From Janthinobacterium tructae (lineage in GTDB: Bacteria; Pseudomonadota; Gammaproteobacteria; Burkholderiales; Burkholderiaceae_D), in NCBI RefSeq assembly GCF_006517255.1, contig NZ_CP041185.1, positions 6,250,371 through 6,314,370 on the forward strand: a stretch of 64,000 bases of DNA, given 5' to 3'. The notes under the pieces were generated by a model, which saw nothing but the letters and a program-made list of their open reading frames with translations, did not search any database and was not told the origin of the DNA. Shown here piece after piece: positions 54,750-64,000 of this stretch (its first letter is position 1; each line of letters begins with the position of its first letter). A program made the translations under genes and the position numbers.

Positions 54750-56843
54750 CTATTCGCCGACCTCCGCGCCCGGCGTGCCCAGTGTGTGCATCAAATACTG
54801 CTGGGCGCTGAACGGCGTTTGCTTGCCGCGCGGCTTGCGGCGCGCGTAGTGGCCCGTCGGCTCCAGTTCCCATGCATTCGTATTATCCTTCAAATACGGA
54901 TTGAGGCCCTCGGCGATCACGCGCCGCTTCAGCGCCCGGTCCAGCACGGGGAAGGCCACTTCCACGCGGCGGAACAGGTTGCGGCTCATCCAGTCGGCAC
55001 TGGCCAGGTAAACATCGTGCGCCAGGTCGTTGCGGAAGTAGTAAATGCGGCTGTGTTCAAGGAAGCGGCCGATCACGGAGCGCACCTTGATGTTTTCCGA
55101 CAGGCCCGGTACGCCCGGCTTCAGGGTGCAGGCGCCGCGCACGATCAGGTCGATCTTCACGCCATCGGTCGAGGCCGCATACAGGGCGCGGATCACGGAC
55201 TCATCGACCAGCGCGTTGACTTTCACGATAATGCGCCCGCGCCGGCCAGAGCGGGCGATCTTTGCTTCGTTGCGGATGGCCTTGATGATCTCGCTTTGCA
55301 GGCCGAACGGCGCCAGCCACAAATGGTTCAGGTTGTGCGGCTTGGTCAGGCTGGTCAGGTGGATGAACACTTCATTCACTTCCACGGCCAGGTCCTGGTT
55401 GGCCGTCAGCAAGCCAAAATCCGTGTACAGCTTGGTGGTGGTGGGATGGTAGTTGCCGGTGCCCAGGTGGGCGTAGAAGCGCAGCGCGCCTTCCTCGCGG
55501 CGGATGACGAGCGCCACCTTGGCGTGGGTTTTCAGGCCCACCACGCCGTACACGACTTGCGCGCCCGCCTGTTCCAGCTTGTCGGCCCAGTTGATATTGG
55601 CTTCTTCGTCGAAACGCGCCATCAATTCCACGATGACGGTCACTTCCTTGCCCATCTTCGCCGCCGTGATCAACGATTCCATCAGGTCCGAATTCATGCC
55701 CGTGCGGTAGATCGTCTGCTTGATGGCGACGACGGACGGATCGTAGGCGGCGCTGCGGATGAAGTCAATCACCGTCTGGAACGACTGATACGGGTGGTGC
55801 AGCAGGATGTCGTGCTTGTTCAGCGCGGCAAAGATGTCGTTGCCGATGGCTTTGTGCGCCAGGCCGGGGAAGAAGGGCGGGAAGCGCAGCTCGGGCTGCT
55901 TGACGTGGTCGATCATTTCCGACAGGCGCACCAGGTTCACGGGGCCGTTGACGCGGTACAGCCGGCTTTGATCGAGGCTGAACTGGTCCAGCAGGAACTG
56001 CGACAGTTCCGGTGGACAATTGCGCGCCACTTCCAGGCGCACGGAGGTGCCGAACTGGCGCCCCACCAGTTCGCCCTTCAGGGCCTGGCGCAGGTTCTTG
56101 ACTTCGTCCTCGTCGACCCACAGGTCGCTGTCGCGCGTGACGCGGAATTGTGAATAGGCAATCACCTCGCGCCCGGCGAACAGGTCCGAGATGTGCGCAT
56201 GGATGACGGAGGATAATAAACAGAAGGACACGCCGTCGCCGGATATCTCGTCCGGCAGCTTGATGACGCGCGGCAAGACACGGGGCGCCTTGACGATGGC
56301 GATGGCCGTGCCGCGCCCGAACGCATCCTTGCCGCTCAGCGAAACGATGAAATTGAGGCTTTTATTCACCACTTGCGGGAACGGGTGGGCCGGGTCCAGG
56401 CCGATCGGTGTCAGCAGGGGGCGCACTTCGCGGTCGAAATACTGCTTGACCCACGCGCGCTGCGCCTCGTTGCGGTCGCTGTCGCGCAGCAAATGTACGC
56501 CCGCTTCGCGCAGGGCCGGCAAGACGTCGTTATTTAATATCTCGTACTGGCGTTCCACCAGCGCATGGCATTCCTTGCCGATGCGCTCCAGGTTGGCCGC
56601 CAGGGCAGGGTGGCCCGCCAGCGTACCACCGATGCTGCCGGCTGCCAGCAGGCTGGCCACGCGCACTTCGAAGAACTCATCCATGTTGCTGCTGACGATG
56701 CACAGGTAGCGCAGGCGCTCGAGCAGCGGAATGTTCGGGTCTTCCGCCTGGGCCATCACGCGCCGGTTGAAAGTCAGTTGCGACAGTTCGCGGTCAAGCA
56801 GGATGCCCGATTTGGTCACTTCCATGTGCAGTTCAGGTTTCAT
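54750..56843 (-). CDS. ppk: Polyphosphate kinase 1
   Basis: Enzyme of 697 residues that polymerises the gamma-phosphate of ATP into polyphosphate. N domain (LSQLTFNRRVMAQAEDPNIPLLERLRYLCIVSSNMDEFFEVR is represented here by LSQLTFNRRV and SSNMDEFFEVR), head domain and two catalytic phospholipase-D-like domains. The autophosphorylated His lies in VGLKTHAKVALV, and VNEVFIHLTS and IIVKVNALVD are also family blocks. A candidate Pho box on the minus strand lies about 80 bp upstream, so phosphate starvation should induce it. Confidence 0.96.
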   Translation of the reverse strand: MKPELHMEVTKSGILLDRELSQLTFNRRVMAQAEDPNIPLLERLRYLCIVSSNMDEFFEVRVASLLAAGSIGGTLAGHPALAANLERIGKECHALVERQYEILNNDVLPALREAGVHLLRDSDRNEAQRAWVKQYFDREVRPLLTPIGLDPAHPFPQVVNKSLNFIVSLSGKDAFGRGTAIAIVKAPRVLPRVIKLPDEISGDGVSFCLLSSVIHAHISDLFAGREVIAYSQFRVTRDSDLWVDEDEVKNLRQALKGELVGRQFGTSVRLEVARNCPPELSQFLLDQFSLDQSRLYRVNGPVNLVRLSEMIDHVKQPELRFPPFFPGLAHKAIGNDIFAALNKHDILLHHPYQSFQTVIDFIRSAAYDPSVVAIKQTIYRTGMNSDLMESLITAAKMGKEVTVIVELMARFDEEANINWADKLEQAGAQVVYGVVGLKTHAKVALVIRREEGALRFYAHLGTGNYHPTTTKLYTDFGLLTANQDLAVEVNEVFIHLTSLTKPHNLNHLWLAPFGLQSEIIKAIRNEAKIARSGRRGRIIVKVNALVDESVIRALYAASTDGVKIDLIVRGACTLKPGVPGLSENIKVRSVIGRFLEHSRIYYFRNDLAHDVYLASADWMSRNLFRRVEVAFPVLDRALKRRVIAEGLNPYLKDNTNAWELEPTGHYARRKPRGKQTPFSAQQYLMHTLGTPGAEVGE

Positions 56844-56904
56844 ATTCTTTTGTCTTTGCAGATAGTTAATTCTAGCCGTATTTCATCATGTATGACGCGC
56901 TGTG

Positions 56905-56938
56905 AGTGTAATCATGAAATATGACGTAAGCGTGACAT
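56905..56938 (-). promoter_or_regulatory. Candidate Pho box and -10 of ppk
   Basis: Read on the minus strand, ATGTCAC-GCTT-ACGTCAT (56921-56938) has two PhoB half-sites, each with 5 of 7 consensus bases, followed ten bases later by TACACT (56905-56910). The spacing equals that of the pstS promoter. Confidence 0.6.
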
Positions 56939-57030
56939 AAGCTGTCATAAAGCGTCGCCCACCCTGTCATTTTTCATGCCGGAAAGGGTGCTTCTCGGGG
57001 CGTAGCCAATTATTTCAGGATTTTTTACCT

Positions 57031-57064
57031 ATGTCATAAAGCTGTCATATTCGCTTGCTAGACT
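57031..57064 (+). promoter_or_regulatory. Pho box and -10 of pstS
   Basis: ATGTCATAAAGCTGTCAT (57031-57048) is a near-perfect PhoB box (CTGTCAT-N4-CTGTCAT), with -10 TAGACT at 57059-57064 ten bases later. Further CTGTCAT half-sites lie at 56942-56948 and 56964-56970. Confidence 0.88.
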
Positions 57065-57114
57065 GCGCAGCATTCAACCGGGACTTTGAGCCCTAACAAC
57101 CCTGAGGACTTGAT

Positions 57115-58164
57115 ATGCAAATGAAGCAAATGTTCAAATTTATCGTCGTGGGTGCTTCGGCAGCGATGGCATTTTCTTCCGCTTCCGTCATGGCGGCAGA
57201 TATGACAGGTGCTGGTGCAACTTTCCCGTACCCGATCTACGCCAAATGGGCCGAGACCTACAAAGCCAATACCGGCAACGGCCTGAACTACCAGTCCGTC
57301 GGTTCCGGCGCCGGTATCAAGCAAATCAAGGCCAAGACTGTTGAATTCGGCGCCTCGGACATGCCTTTGAAGGCAGAAGAGCTGGAAGAAGCGGGCCTGA
57401 TGCAGTTCCCGGCCATCATGGGCGGCGTGGTCACCATCGTCAACCTGGACGGCGTAACCCCAGGCCAGCTGAAAATGACCGGTAAAGTCGTTGGCGACAT
57501 TTACCTGGGCAAGATCACCAAGTGGAGCGCTCCTGAGATCGCCGCACTGAACAGTGGCGTCAAGCTGCCGGACACGGAAATCACCGTGGTGCACCGCGCC
57601 GACGGTTCGGGTACGTCCTTCCTGTTCACCGACTTCCTGTCGAAAACCAACCCGGAATTCAAATCGAAAATCGGCGCTGGCTCGGCTGTGAAATGGGCCG
57701 TGGGCGTGGGCGGCAAGGGTAACGAAGGCGTCGCCGCCAACGTGCAGCGTATCAAGGGTTCGATCGGCTACGTCGAGTGGGCTTACGCCAAGAAAAACAA
57801 GATGTCGCATACCCAGTTGCAAAACAAGGACGGCAACTTCCTGCAGCCTGACGATGACAACTTCAAGGCAGCAGCCGCTTCGGCACCTTGGACGCAAACC
57901 CCAGGCTTCGGCGTGGTCCTGACCGACCAGGCTGGCAAGAACAGCTGGCCTATCACGGGCGTGTCGTTCATCCTGATGCACAAAGTCCAGGCTGACGCAG
58001 CCAAGGCTAAAGAAGTCCTGAAATTCTTCGACTGGGCCTACAAGAACGGCGGCGCCGCTGCTGTTGAACTGGATTACGTGCCGATGCCAGCATCGGTCGT
58101 GAAACTGGTGCAGGAATCGTGGAAAGCCAATTTGAAAGATGCATCGGGCAAAGCGATCTATTAA
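57115..58164 (+). CDS. pstS: Phosphate-binding protein PstS
   Basis: Periplasmic high-affinity phosphate binder of 349 residues. Signal peptide ends at SVMAAD; the mature start MTGAGATFPYPIYAKWAETY is the family signature, with GSGAGIKQI, ASDMPL and HRADGSGTSFLFTDFL contributing phosphate contacts. First gene of pstSCAB-phoU-phoBR, directly under a Pho box. Confidence 0.97.
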   Translation: MQMKQMFKFIVVGASAAMAFSSASVMAADMTGAGATFPYPIYAKWAETYKANTGNGLNYQSVGSGAGIKQIKAKTVEFGASDMPLKAEELEEAGLMQFPAIMGGVVTIVNLDGVTPGQLKMTGKVVGDIYLGKITKWSAPEIAALNSGVKLPDTEITVVHRADGSGTSFLFTDFLSKTNPEFKSKIGAGSAVKWAVGVGGKGNEGVAANVQRIKGSIGYVEWAYAKKNKMSHTQLQNKDGNFLQPDDDNFKAAAASAPWTQTPGFGVVLTDQAGKNSWPITGVSFILMHKVQADAAKAKEVLKFFDWAYKNGGAAAVELDYVPMPASVVKLVQESWKANLKDASGKAIY

Positions 58165-58336
58165 TCCGCTAGCTTGACTGCATAAATATCTATCCTAAGT
58201 ACCCATCCTTGTCCCCGCCAGCAGCACGGCGGGGCAGGGAGTTAGCCAGGACCGCCCGCCAGCCCTTGCAGGCGTTCCCGGCTAAAAGAGCACGATAAAA
58301 ATAGCAGTACCTGCAGTACCACCCACATGGCACATT

Positions 58337-59356
58337 ATGAGCGCACAATCTACCTCCTCCACGATCCCCATGCCAGGCGGCACCATGACCGATTCCCTCA
58401 GTCACGCGCAAATGCTTTCCACCATGCGCAAGCAGCGTTTCCAGGATTTTTTGTTCCACAAGGTGACGATGCTGTTCGCCCTGTCGGTGCTGATCGTCCT
58501 GGTCGGCATTATCATCTCGCTGATCATGGAATCGATACCGGCCTTCAAGACCTTCGGCCTGCATTTCATCGTGTCCGCGGAATGGGACCCCGTCAATGAC
58601 CAGTACGGCGCCCTGATCCCCATCATCGGCACCCTGGTGACGTCCGTCATCGCCCTGCTGATCGCCTTTCCCGTCAGCTTCGGCATCGCCCTGTTCCTCA
58701 CGGAAATCTGCCCGGCCTGGCTGCGCCGCCCGCTGGGCACGGCTGTCGAACTGCTGGCCGGCGTGCCATCGATTATCTACGGCATCTGGGGCCTGTTCGT
58801 GTTTGCCCCCCTGTTTGCCGACCATGTCCAGCCCATCCTGAAAGCCACCTTGGGCAACGTGCCCGTCATCGGCCAGCTGTTCAGCGGCCCCATGATGGGC
58901 ATCGGCTTGCTGACGGCCGGCCTGGTGCTGGCCATCATGATCATCCCTTTCATCGCTTCCGTGATGCGCGACGTATTTGAAATCGTGCCTGCCGTGCTGA
59001 AAGAATCCGCATACGGCCTGGGCTGCACACGCTGGGAAGTGGTGCGCAAGATCGTCTTGCCATACACCAAGACCGGCGTCGTCGGCGGCGTCATGCTGGG
59101 CCTGGGCCGCGCACTCGGTGAAACCATGGCCGTGACCTTCGTCATCGGCAATGCGAACAAGCTGTCGTGGTCGCTGTTTGCCGCCGGTAACAGCATCACC
59201 TCGCTGTTGGCGAATGAATTCGGCGAAGCGCAATCCGAGCTGCACGTCGCTTCGCTGTTCTCGCTGGCGCTGATCCTGTTTGTCATCACCTTTATCGTCT
59301 TATCCGCCGCCAAGCTGATGCTGGCAGGCATGTCCCGCAAGGAAGGCACGAAATGA
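58337..59356 (+). CDS. pstC: Phosphate ABC transporter permease PstC
   Basis: Permease of 339 residues with six membrane segments and the inner-membrane ABC coupling motif ([20 protein letters not shown]). [16 protein letters not shown] is the PstC signature. Start 58337 lacks a clear ribosome site; the ATG at 58385 has AGGCGG six bases upstream and gives 323 residues, the more usual length. Overlaps pstA by four bases. Confidence 0.95.
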   Translation: MSAQSTSSTIPMPGGTMTDSLSHAQMLSTMRKQRFQDFLFHKVTMLFALSVLIVLVGIIISLIMESIPAFKTFGLHFIVSAEWDPVNDQYGALIPIIGTLVTSVIALLIAFPVSFGIALFLTEICPAWLRRPLGTAVELLAGVPSIIYGIWGLFVFAPLFADHVQPILKATLGNVPVIGQLFSGPMMGIGLLTAGLVLAIMIIPFIASVMRDVFEIVPAVLKESAYGLGCTRWEVVRKIVLPYTKTGVVGGVMLGLGRALGETMAVTFVIGNANKLSWSLFAAGNSITSLLANEFGEAQSELHVASLFSLALILFVITFIVLSAAKLMLAGMSRKEGTK

Positions 59357-60249
59357 GCCAACTCAGCCAAGTTAGCACCCACGACGTTCCGGCCAAGCCG
59401 GCCATGAACCCTGTCTACCGCAAGCGTTTGCTGATGCACCGCATCGGCATCGCCCTGTCGGTGGCGGCCATGGCCCTGGGCCTGGCCGTGCTGGTGTGGA
59501 TTTTGTTCACGCTGGTGATCAAGGGTTTCGGCGCGCTGTCCATCGACCTGTTCACGCAAACCACGCCGGCCCCCGGCAGCGAAGGCGGCGGACTGATCAA
59601 TGCCATCGTCGGCAGTGCCCTGATGGTGGGCCTGGCGACTGTCGTCAGCACCCCGATCGGCATCCTGGCCGGCATCTACCTGGCCGAATACGGCGAAGAA
59701 AACAAGTTTGCCCAAGTGACGCGCTTTGTGACGGACATCATGCTGTCGGCGCCATCGATCGTCATCGGCCTGTTCGTGTATGCACTGTACGTGGCGCACG
59801 TGAAACACTTTTCCGGTTACGCGGGCGCCATCGCGCTGTCGCTGATCGCCGTGCCGGTGGTGGTTCGCACGACGGACAATATGCTGCGCCTGGTACCGAA
59901 CAGCCTGCTCGAAGCCGCGTTTGCCCTCGGTGCGCCGCGCTGGAAAGTCGCCACGCTGGTGCGCTTGCGCGCCGTCAAGGCCGGTGTCATCACCGGTGTA
60001 TTGCTGGCCCTGGCCCGCATCGCCGGCGAAACGGCGCCGCTGCTGTTCACGGCCCTGAATAACCAGTTCCAAAGCTTCAACATGAATGCGCCGATGGCCA
60101 ACTTGCCGTCCGTCATTGCATCGTTCGCGATGAGCCCGTACGACAACTGGCGCTCGCTGGCCTGGGGCGGCGCACTGCTGATCACCTTCAGCGTGCTGGC
60201 CTTGAATATCCTGTCGCGCACCGTGTTCAGCCAAAAAGTCCCTAATTAA
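59353..60249 (+). CDS. pstA: Phosphate ABC transporter permease PstA
   Basis: Second permease, 298 residues, six membrane segments. [21 protein letters not shown] and [19 protein letters not shown] (coupling helix) are diagnostic. Start overlaps the pstC stop (ATGA). Confidence 0.96.
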   Translation: MSQLSQVSTHDVPAKPAMNPVYRKRLLMHRIGIALSVAAMALGLAVLVWILFTLVIKGFGALSIDLFTQTTPAPGSEGGGLINAIVGSALMVGLATVVSTPIGILAGIYLAEYGEENKFAQVTRFVTDIMLSAPSIVIGLFVYALYVAHVKHFSGYAGAIALSLIAVPVVVRTTDNMLRLVPNSLLEAAFALGAPRWKVATLVRLRAVKAGVITGVLLALARIAGETAPLLFTALNNQFQSFNMNAPMANLPSVIASFAMSPYDNWRSLAWGGALLITFSVLALNILSRTVFSQKVPN

Positions 60250-60275
60250 ACAGATACCGAGCGAAGCGAACCCAT

Positions 60276-61070
60276 ATGAATACGCAAATGAATCCAGCAC
60301 AAGACCTGGCACCAAAGAAAAAAACCATCGAGATTTCGGGCCTGAACTTTTTTTACGGCAAAACGCAAAGCTTGCATAACGTCAACCTGGACATCCACGA
60401 AAAGAAGGTCACGGCTTTCATCGGCCCGTCCGGTTGCGGCAAGTCGACCCTGCTGCGCACCCTGAACCGCATGTATGACCTGTATCCGGGCCAGCGCGCG
60501 GAAGGCTCCATCCTGTACCGCGGCCGCAACGTGCTCGACGCGGACCAGGACGTCAACATGCTGCGCGCCAAGGTTGGCATGGTGTTCCAGAAGCCGACGC
60601 CGTTCCCCATGTCCGTCTACGACAACATCGCCTTCGGCGTGCGCCTGTATGAAGACCTGTCGAAAGGCGAGATGGATGAGCGCGTCGAGTGGGCCCTGAA
60701 AAAGGCCGCGCTGTGGGGCGAAGTCAAGGATAAGCTGAACAAGAGCGGCCTGTCGCTGTCGGGCGGCCAGCAGCAGCGCCTGTGCATCGCGCGCGGCGTG
60801 GCCGTGAAGCCGGACGTCTTGCTGTTAGACGAGCCGACCTCGGCGCTGGACCCGATCTCGACCTCGAAAGTGGAAGAGCTTATCAGCGAACTGAAACAGG
60901 ATTACACGATCGCCATCGTGACGCACAATATGCAGCAGGCGGCGCGCTGCTCCGACTACACTGCCTATATGTATCTGGGCGAGCTGGTGGAATTCGGCGA
61001 AACGGACCAGATCTTCATGAATCCGGCCCGCAAGGAAACGCAGGATTACATCACGGGTCGCTTCGGCTGA
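60276..61070 (+). CDS. pstB: Phosphate ABC transporter ATPase PstB
   Basis: ATPase of 264 residues that powers phosphate import. Walker [20 protein letters not shown], the PstB-specific [16 protein letters not shown], signature [14 protein letters not shown] and Walker [14 protein letters not shown] are all intact. 26 bp after pstA. Confidence 0.97.
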   Translation: MNTQMNPAQDLAPKKKTIEISGLNFFYGKTQSLHNVNLDIHEKKVTAFIGPSGCGKSTLLRTLNRMYDLYPGQRAEGSILYRGRNVLDADQDVNMLRAKVGMVFQKPTPFPMSVYDNIAFGVRLYEDLSKGEMDERVEWALKKAALWGEVKDKLNKSGLSLSGGQQQRLCIARGVAVKPDVLLLDEPTSALDPISTSKVEELISELKQDYTIAIVTHNMQQAARCSDYTAYMYLGELVEFGETDQIFMNPARKETQDYITGRFG

Positions 61071-61118
61071 TCCACCCAGAATAACGACATACAAGACAAC
61101 TGAATACGGAGAGACAGC

Positions 61119-61829
61119 ATGTTAGGCGAACATTCATCCAAGCAATACGACAACGAACTCGAAGCGATCCGCTCGAAAGTGCTCCTGATGGGCGGCATCG
61201 TTGAAACCCAGTTCCTCGACGCGATGACGTGCTTTCGCATCGGCAACCCGGAACGCGCCGACCGCGTGATGCGCGAAGACGACGTCGTCAACCAGTTGGA
61301 AGTGTCGCTGGACGACGCCTGCAGCCATCTGATCGTGCGCCGCCAGCCCGCCGCCAACGATTTGCGCACCATCATGGCCACCATCAAGGTGATTACCGAC
61401 CTCGAGCGCGTAGGCGACGAGGCGACCAAAATCGCCCGCGTGGCGAAGAATCTGCACAAGCGCGGCAACGGCGTCGTCAACCATTACGAGATGGTGCGCG
61501 GCATTGCTAACACGGCCACCGACATGCTGCACGATGCGCTCGACGCATTCGCACGCAACGATGGCAAGCAGGCCTTACAATTAATTGCACAAGATGCCAT
61601 CATCGACCATGAGTTTCGGTCTATCATGCGCAACTTGATTACCTTTATGATGGAAGACCCGCGCACGATTTCGGCGGCGCTCGATACCCTGTGGGTGGCC
61701 AAGGCCATTGAGCGTATCGGTGACCATGCGAAAAACATCGCCGAATACGTGATTTACGTGGTTGAAGGCAAGGATATCCGCCACACCAAGGTGGCGGCTC
61801 CCGCCATTTCCGAGGAGCTCCCTGAGTAA
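61119..61829 (+). CDS. phoU: Phosphate signalling protein PhoU
   Basis: All-helical protein of 236 residues with two PhoU repeats carrying metal-binding E/D-x-x-x-D motifs (ITDLERVGDEATKIA, AKAIERIGDHAKNIAEYVIY). It links the Pst transporter to PhoR and keeps PhoR in phosphatase mode when phosphate is ample. GGAGA lies nine bases upstream. phoB starts five bases after its stop. Confidence 0.96.
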   Translation: MLGEHSSKQYDNELEAIRSKVLLMGGIVETQFLDAMTCFRIGNPERADRVMREDDVVNQLEVSLDDACSHLIVRRQPAANDLRTIMATIKVITDLERVGDEATKIARVAKNLHKRGNGVVNHYEMVRGIANTATDMLHDALDAFARNDGKQALQLIAQDAIIDHEFRSIMRNLITFMMEDPRTISAALDTLWVAKAIERIGDHAKNIAEYVIYVVEGKDIRHTKVAAPAISEELPE

Positions 61830-61834
61830 GCTTT

Positions 61835-62524
61835 ATGGCATCTGATAAAACCACGGTATTGATTGTTGAAGATGAGCCGGCCATCGTTGAACTGGTGACC
61901 TATTCGCTGCGCGAATCCGGCTGGAATTGCTGTTCCGTACAAAACGTTGCCGACGCCTGGGAATTCATCCAGCACCGCACGCCGCACCTGATCCTGCTGG
62001 ACTGGATGCTGCCGGACCAGACGGGCTTGCGCCTGCTGTCGCGCATCCGCGCCGACCGCAATTTCGCCGCCATCCCCGTCATCATGCTCACCGCCAAGAG
62101 CATGGAAGAAGACAAGCTGGCCGGCCTGAACAGCGGGGCCGACGATTACGTCACCAAGCCGTTCTCGCCGCGCGAGCTGCTGGCGCGCGCCAAAGCGCTG
62201 TTGCGACGCAAGAGTCCGGAACATGCGCAGGCGCCCATGCGCGCCGGCAACGTGGCGCTGGACCCTGTCAGCTGCACGGTGATGATGGATGAACAGAAGA
62301 TCGATATCGGCCATGCCGAATACAAGCTGCTGAAATTCCTGCTGGCCCATCCGGAGCGCGTGTTTTCGCGCAGCCAGCTGCTCGACAAGGTGTGGGGCGA
62401 CCATGTGGTGATCGAGGAACGCACGGTCGACGTCCACGTATTGCGCTTGCGCAAAGCCTTGAAAGAGGCGGAAAGCCTGATCAAGACGGTGCGCAGCGTC
62501 GGCTACATGTTGTCTGAAAAATAA
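61835..62524 (+). CDS. phoB: Phosphate regulon response regulator PhoB
   Basis: OmpR-class regulator of 229 residues. Phosphoacceptor Asp56 in LLDWMLPDQTG, Lys in VTKPFSPRELLARAKALLRR, and a C-terminal winged helix (HVVIEERTVDVHVLRLRKAL, VRSVGYML). It binds the Pho boxes upstream of pstS and, by inference, ppk. Confidence 0.97.
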   Translation: MASDKTTVLIVEDEPAIVELVTYSLRESGWNCCSVQNVADAWEFIQHRTPHLILLDWMLPDQTGLRLLSRIRADRNFAAIPVIMLTAKSMEEDKLAGLNSGADDYVTKPFSPRELLARAKALLRRKSPEHAQAPMRAGNVALDPVSCTVMMDEQKIDIGHAEYKLLKFLLAHPERVFSRSQLLDKVWGDHVVIEERTVDVHVLRLRKALKEAESLIKTVRSVGYMLSEK

Positions 62525-62536
62525 AGCCAGTCTCTT

Positions 62537-63853
62537 ATGAATCCGAAATTGCTGTTCTGGGTACCGGCCGCCTTGCGCATGGTGCTGGCGCTGCTGGGCG
62601 TGGCCGTCGTCTGGTATCTGTTTGGCGCCACGTATGCGCTGGGCATCGCCTTCGTGCTGATGGCCATGATGGTGTTCGTGCAGCTGTCGTATCTGTTCCA
62701 GCTGAGTAACTGGCTGGACAATCCGCAAAGCGCCAAGCTGCCCGACGGCTGGGGCGCCTGGACCAGCATCTTCGCGCGCCTGTACCGCATGCGCCGCGAC
62801 GACGAGAAAAACCAGGCCGAGCTGACGGAATGGCTGGCGCGTTTCCGCCAGGCCATGCATCTGCTGCCCGACGGCGTCGTCATCATGGACGATGTGCTGT
62901 TCCTCGAATGGTGCAACCCGGCCGCCGAGAAACACCTGGGCCTGACGCACGAACGCGACAAGGGCATGCGCGTCACCAACCTGATCCGCAGCCCCGAGTT
63001 CATGGATTACATCATCCTGGGCCGCTACGACCAGCCGCTGACGATCACTTTCCGCAACCGCAAGCTGATCGTGCAAATCATCCCGTTTGAAAACCGCCGC
63101 CAGATCCTCGTCACGCACGATGTGACGGAGACGGAACGCATCGAAATGATGCGCCGCGACTTCATCGCCAACGCCTCGCACGAATTGCGCACGCCGCTGA
63201 CCGTCATCGTGGGCTTCCTGGAAATCGCTTCCGCCGAGCTGGACCTCGATGCCACCACGCGCGCCGCCCACCTCAAGCTGATGACGGAGCAGGGCCACCG
63301 CATGCAGCATCTGATCGAGGACATGCTGACCCTGTCGCGCCTGGAATCGGTCGACTACCCGCTGCGCCCCGAGCCTGTGGATATCAAGAAGCTCATGCAG
63401 CAGGTCTTGCGCGACGCCAAGGGATTGTCTGCCGGCAAGCACGAGATCAAGATGGAATGCAACGGTCCCGACGTGCTGGGCAGCTATGACGAACTGTATA
63501 GCGCGTTTGGCAACCTGGCCTCGAACGCCGTGCGCTACACACCGGCCGGCGGCAGCATCACCCTGCGCTGGCAGGATGGCCCGGCCGGACCGCAATTCAT
63601 CGCGCAAGATACGGGCATCGGCATCAGCCAGGAACATATTTCGCGCCTGACCGAGCGTTTCTACCGCGTTGACAAGAGCCGTTCGCGCGAAACCCAGGGC
63701 ACGGGCCTGGGCCTGGCCATCGTCAAGCACGTGCTGTTGCGCCACGGCGGCACGTTGGCCATCCAGTCCGTGGCCGACAAGGGCAGCAGCTTCATCGTCA
63801 GCATGCCGAAGTCCGTCGTCACGCCGCTGCAGGGCGAGTTGCTGGTCAAGTAG
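62537..63853 (+). CDS. phoR: Phosphate regulon sensor kinase PhoR
   Basis: Membrane histidine kinase of 438 residues. Two N-terminal membrane helices (about 10-55), a PAS domain (about 98-200), HisKA with phosphorylated His215 in ANASHELRTPLTVIVG, and an ATP-binding domain with NLASNAVRYTP, DTGIGI and GTGLGLAIV. It sits 12 bp after phoB. Its periplasmic loop is very short, as expected for PhoR, which senses through PstSCAB-PhoU. Confidence 0.97.
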   Translation: MNPKLLFWVPAALRMVLALLGVAVVWYLFGATYALGIAFVLMAMMVFVQLSYLFQLSNWLDNPQSAKLPDGWGAWTSIFARLYRMRRDDEKNQAELTEWLARFRQAMHLLPDGVVIMDDVLFLEWCNPAAEKHLGLTHERDKGMRVTNLIRSPEFMDYIILGRYDQPLTITFRNRKLIVQIIPFENRRQILVTHDVTETERIEMMRRDFIANASHELRTPLTVIVGFLEIASAELDLDATTRAAHLKLMTEQGHRMQHLIEDMLTLSRLESVDYPLRPEPVDIKKLMQQVLRDAKGLSAGKHEIKMECNGPDVLGSYDELYSAFGNLASNAVRYTPAGGSITLRWQDGPAGPQFIAQDTGIGISQEHISRLTERFYRVDKSRSRETQGTGLGLAIVKHVLLRHGGTLAIQSVADKGSSFIVSMPKSVVTPLQGELLVK

Positions 63854-63858
63854 GCCGG

Positions 63859-63880
63859 GGGAGGGGAGTCCCCTCCCTGT
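63859..63880 (+). terminator. Possible terminator of the pst-pho operon
   Basis: GGGAGGGG and CCCCTCCC close a 3-base loop, followed by TGTTTCTG. The T run is weak. Confidence 0.45.
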
Positions 63881-63929
63881 TTCTGCCGCGACTGGTGCAA
63901 TGTTGGCATAAGTCGTTACAATCGTGCCA

Positions 63930-64000
63930 TGACTTTAATTAACACTTCTTTTCGCCACGCCGGCGCGCAGCAACTGGCCCAATCGCTGCAGGCTGCGCGC
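63930..64000 (+). CDS. Start of a gene cut by the window edge
   Basis: ATG at 63930 opens a frame that stays open to the window end (MTLINTSFRHAGAQQLAQSL...). The 23 visible residues are too few to name a family; the AQQLAQSLQAAR helix vaguely resembles the N-terminal DinB-like part of EgtB/SUMF1-type enzymes. Confidence 0.5.

Overview
The window reads as chromosomal DNA of a GC-rich betaproteobacterium, most likely Burkholderiales/Oxalobacteraceae (Janthinobacterium- or Massilia-like). The grounds are gene content and protein style: EarP next to an EF-P with Arg32, an AcpA-type phosphoesterase, a fecIRA iron system, two TonB receptors, and ppk-sixA divergent from pstSCAB-phoU-phoB-phoR. This assignment comes from recognising families by eye, not from a database search. 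I see no phage, integrase, insertion sequence or CRISPR array.

Layout. 0-4 kb: a LysR regulator divergent from an L-2-hydroxyglutarate-oxidase-like flavoenzyme and an MHS-family transporter, a compact catabolic cassette next to three tRNA-Glu genes (4.3-4.7 kb). 4.8-10.4 kb: earP, efp, a degenerate amidase-family protein, two small exported proteins (one an Ivy-type lysozyme inhibitor overlapping a GNAT gene) and aqpZ, followed by REP-like palindromes. 10.5-17 kb: an AraC regulator divergent from a fosmidomycin-resistance-type transporter; cysS preceded by an intrinsic terminator and a short Cys-containing reading frame; two unknown proteins; dbpA. 17-24 kb: an AcpA/phospholipase C-like Tat-exported phosphoesterase and a TonB receptor-FecR-FecI iron-signalling operon under a Fur box. 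24-28.8 kb: two initiator tRNA genes in a duplicated segment, enclosing a LysR gene and a tautomerase, then a methyltransferase and small unknowns. 28.8-38.2 kb: sbcCD, a large PAS/GGDEF membrane diguanylate cyclase, a YajD-like HNH protein and a lone OmpR-type regulator. 38.3-49.8 kb: a second TonB receptor, ycaQ plus a DUF2804 gene, a Pat-type protein acetyltransferase, a hemerythrin-like protein, a DUF349 protein and moaE. 49.9-54 kb: clpB with a sigma-32-type promoter, a potF-like binding protein and a 42-residue membrane peptide. 54.2-64 kb: the phosphate block (sixA, ppk, then pstSCAB-phoU-phoBR) and the start of one further gene.

How it works together. The last 10 kb is a complete phosphate sensing, uptake and storage unit. 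Candidate Pho boxes with the same geometry face both ways from the 270-bp ppk/pstS gap, so PhoB made by the operon would drive both phosphate import and polyphosphate synthesis. FecI/FecR/TonB receptor form an iron surface-signalling circuit. EarP rhamnosylates EF-P Arg32. The least ordinary signals are the terminator and Cys-containing leader frame directly before cysS, the promoters that sit almost on top of the two initiator tRNA genes (which also carry U1 instead of C1), and the amidase-family protein that has lost catalytic residues but kept an open frame.
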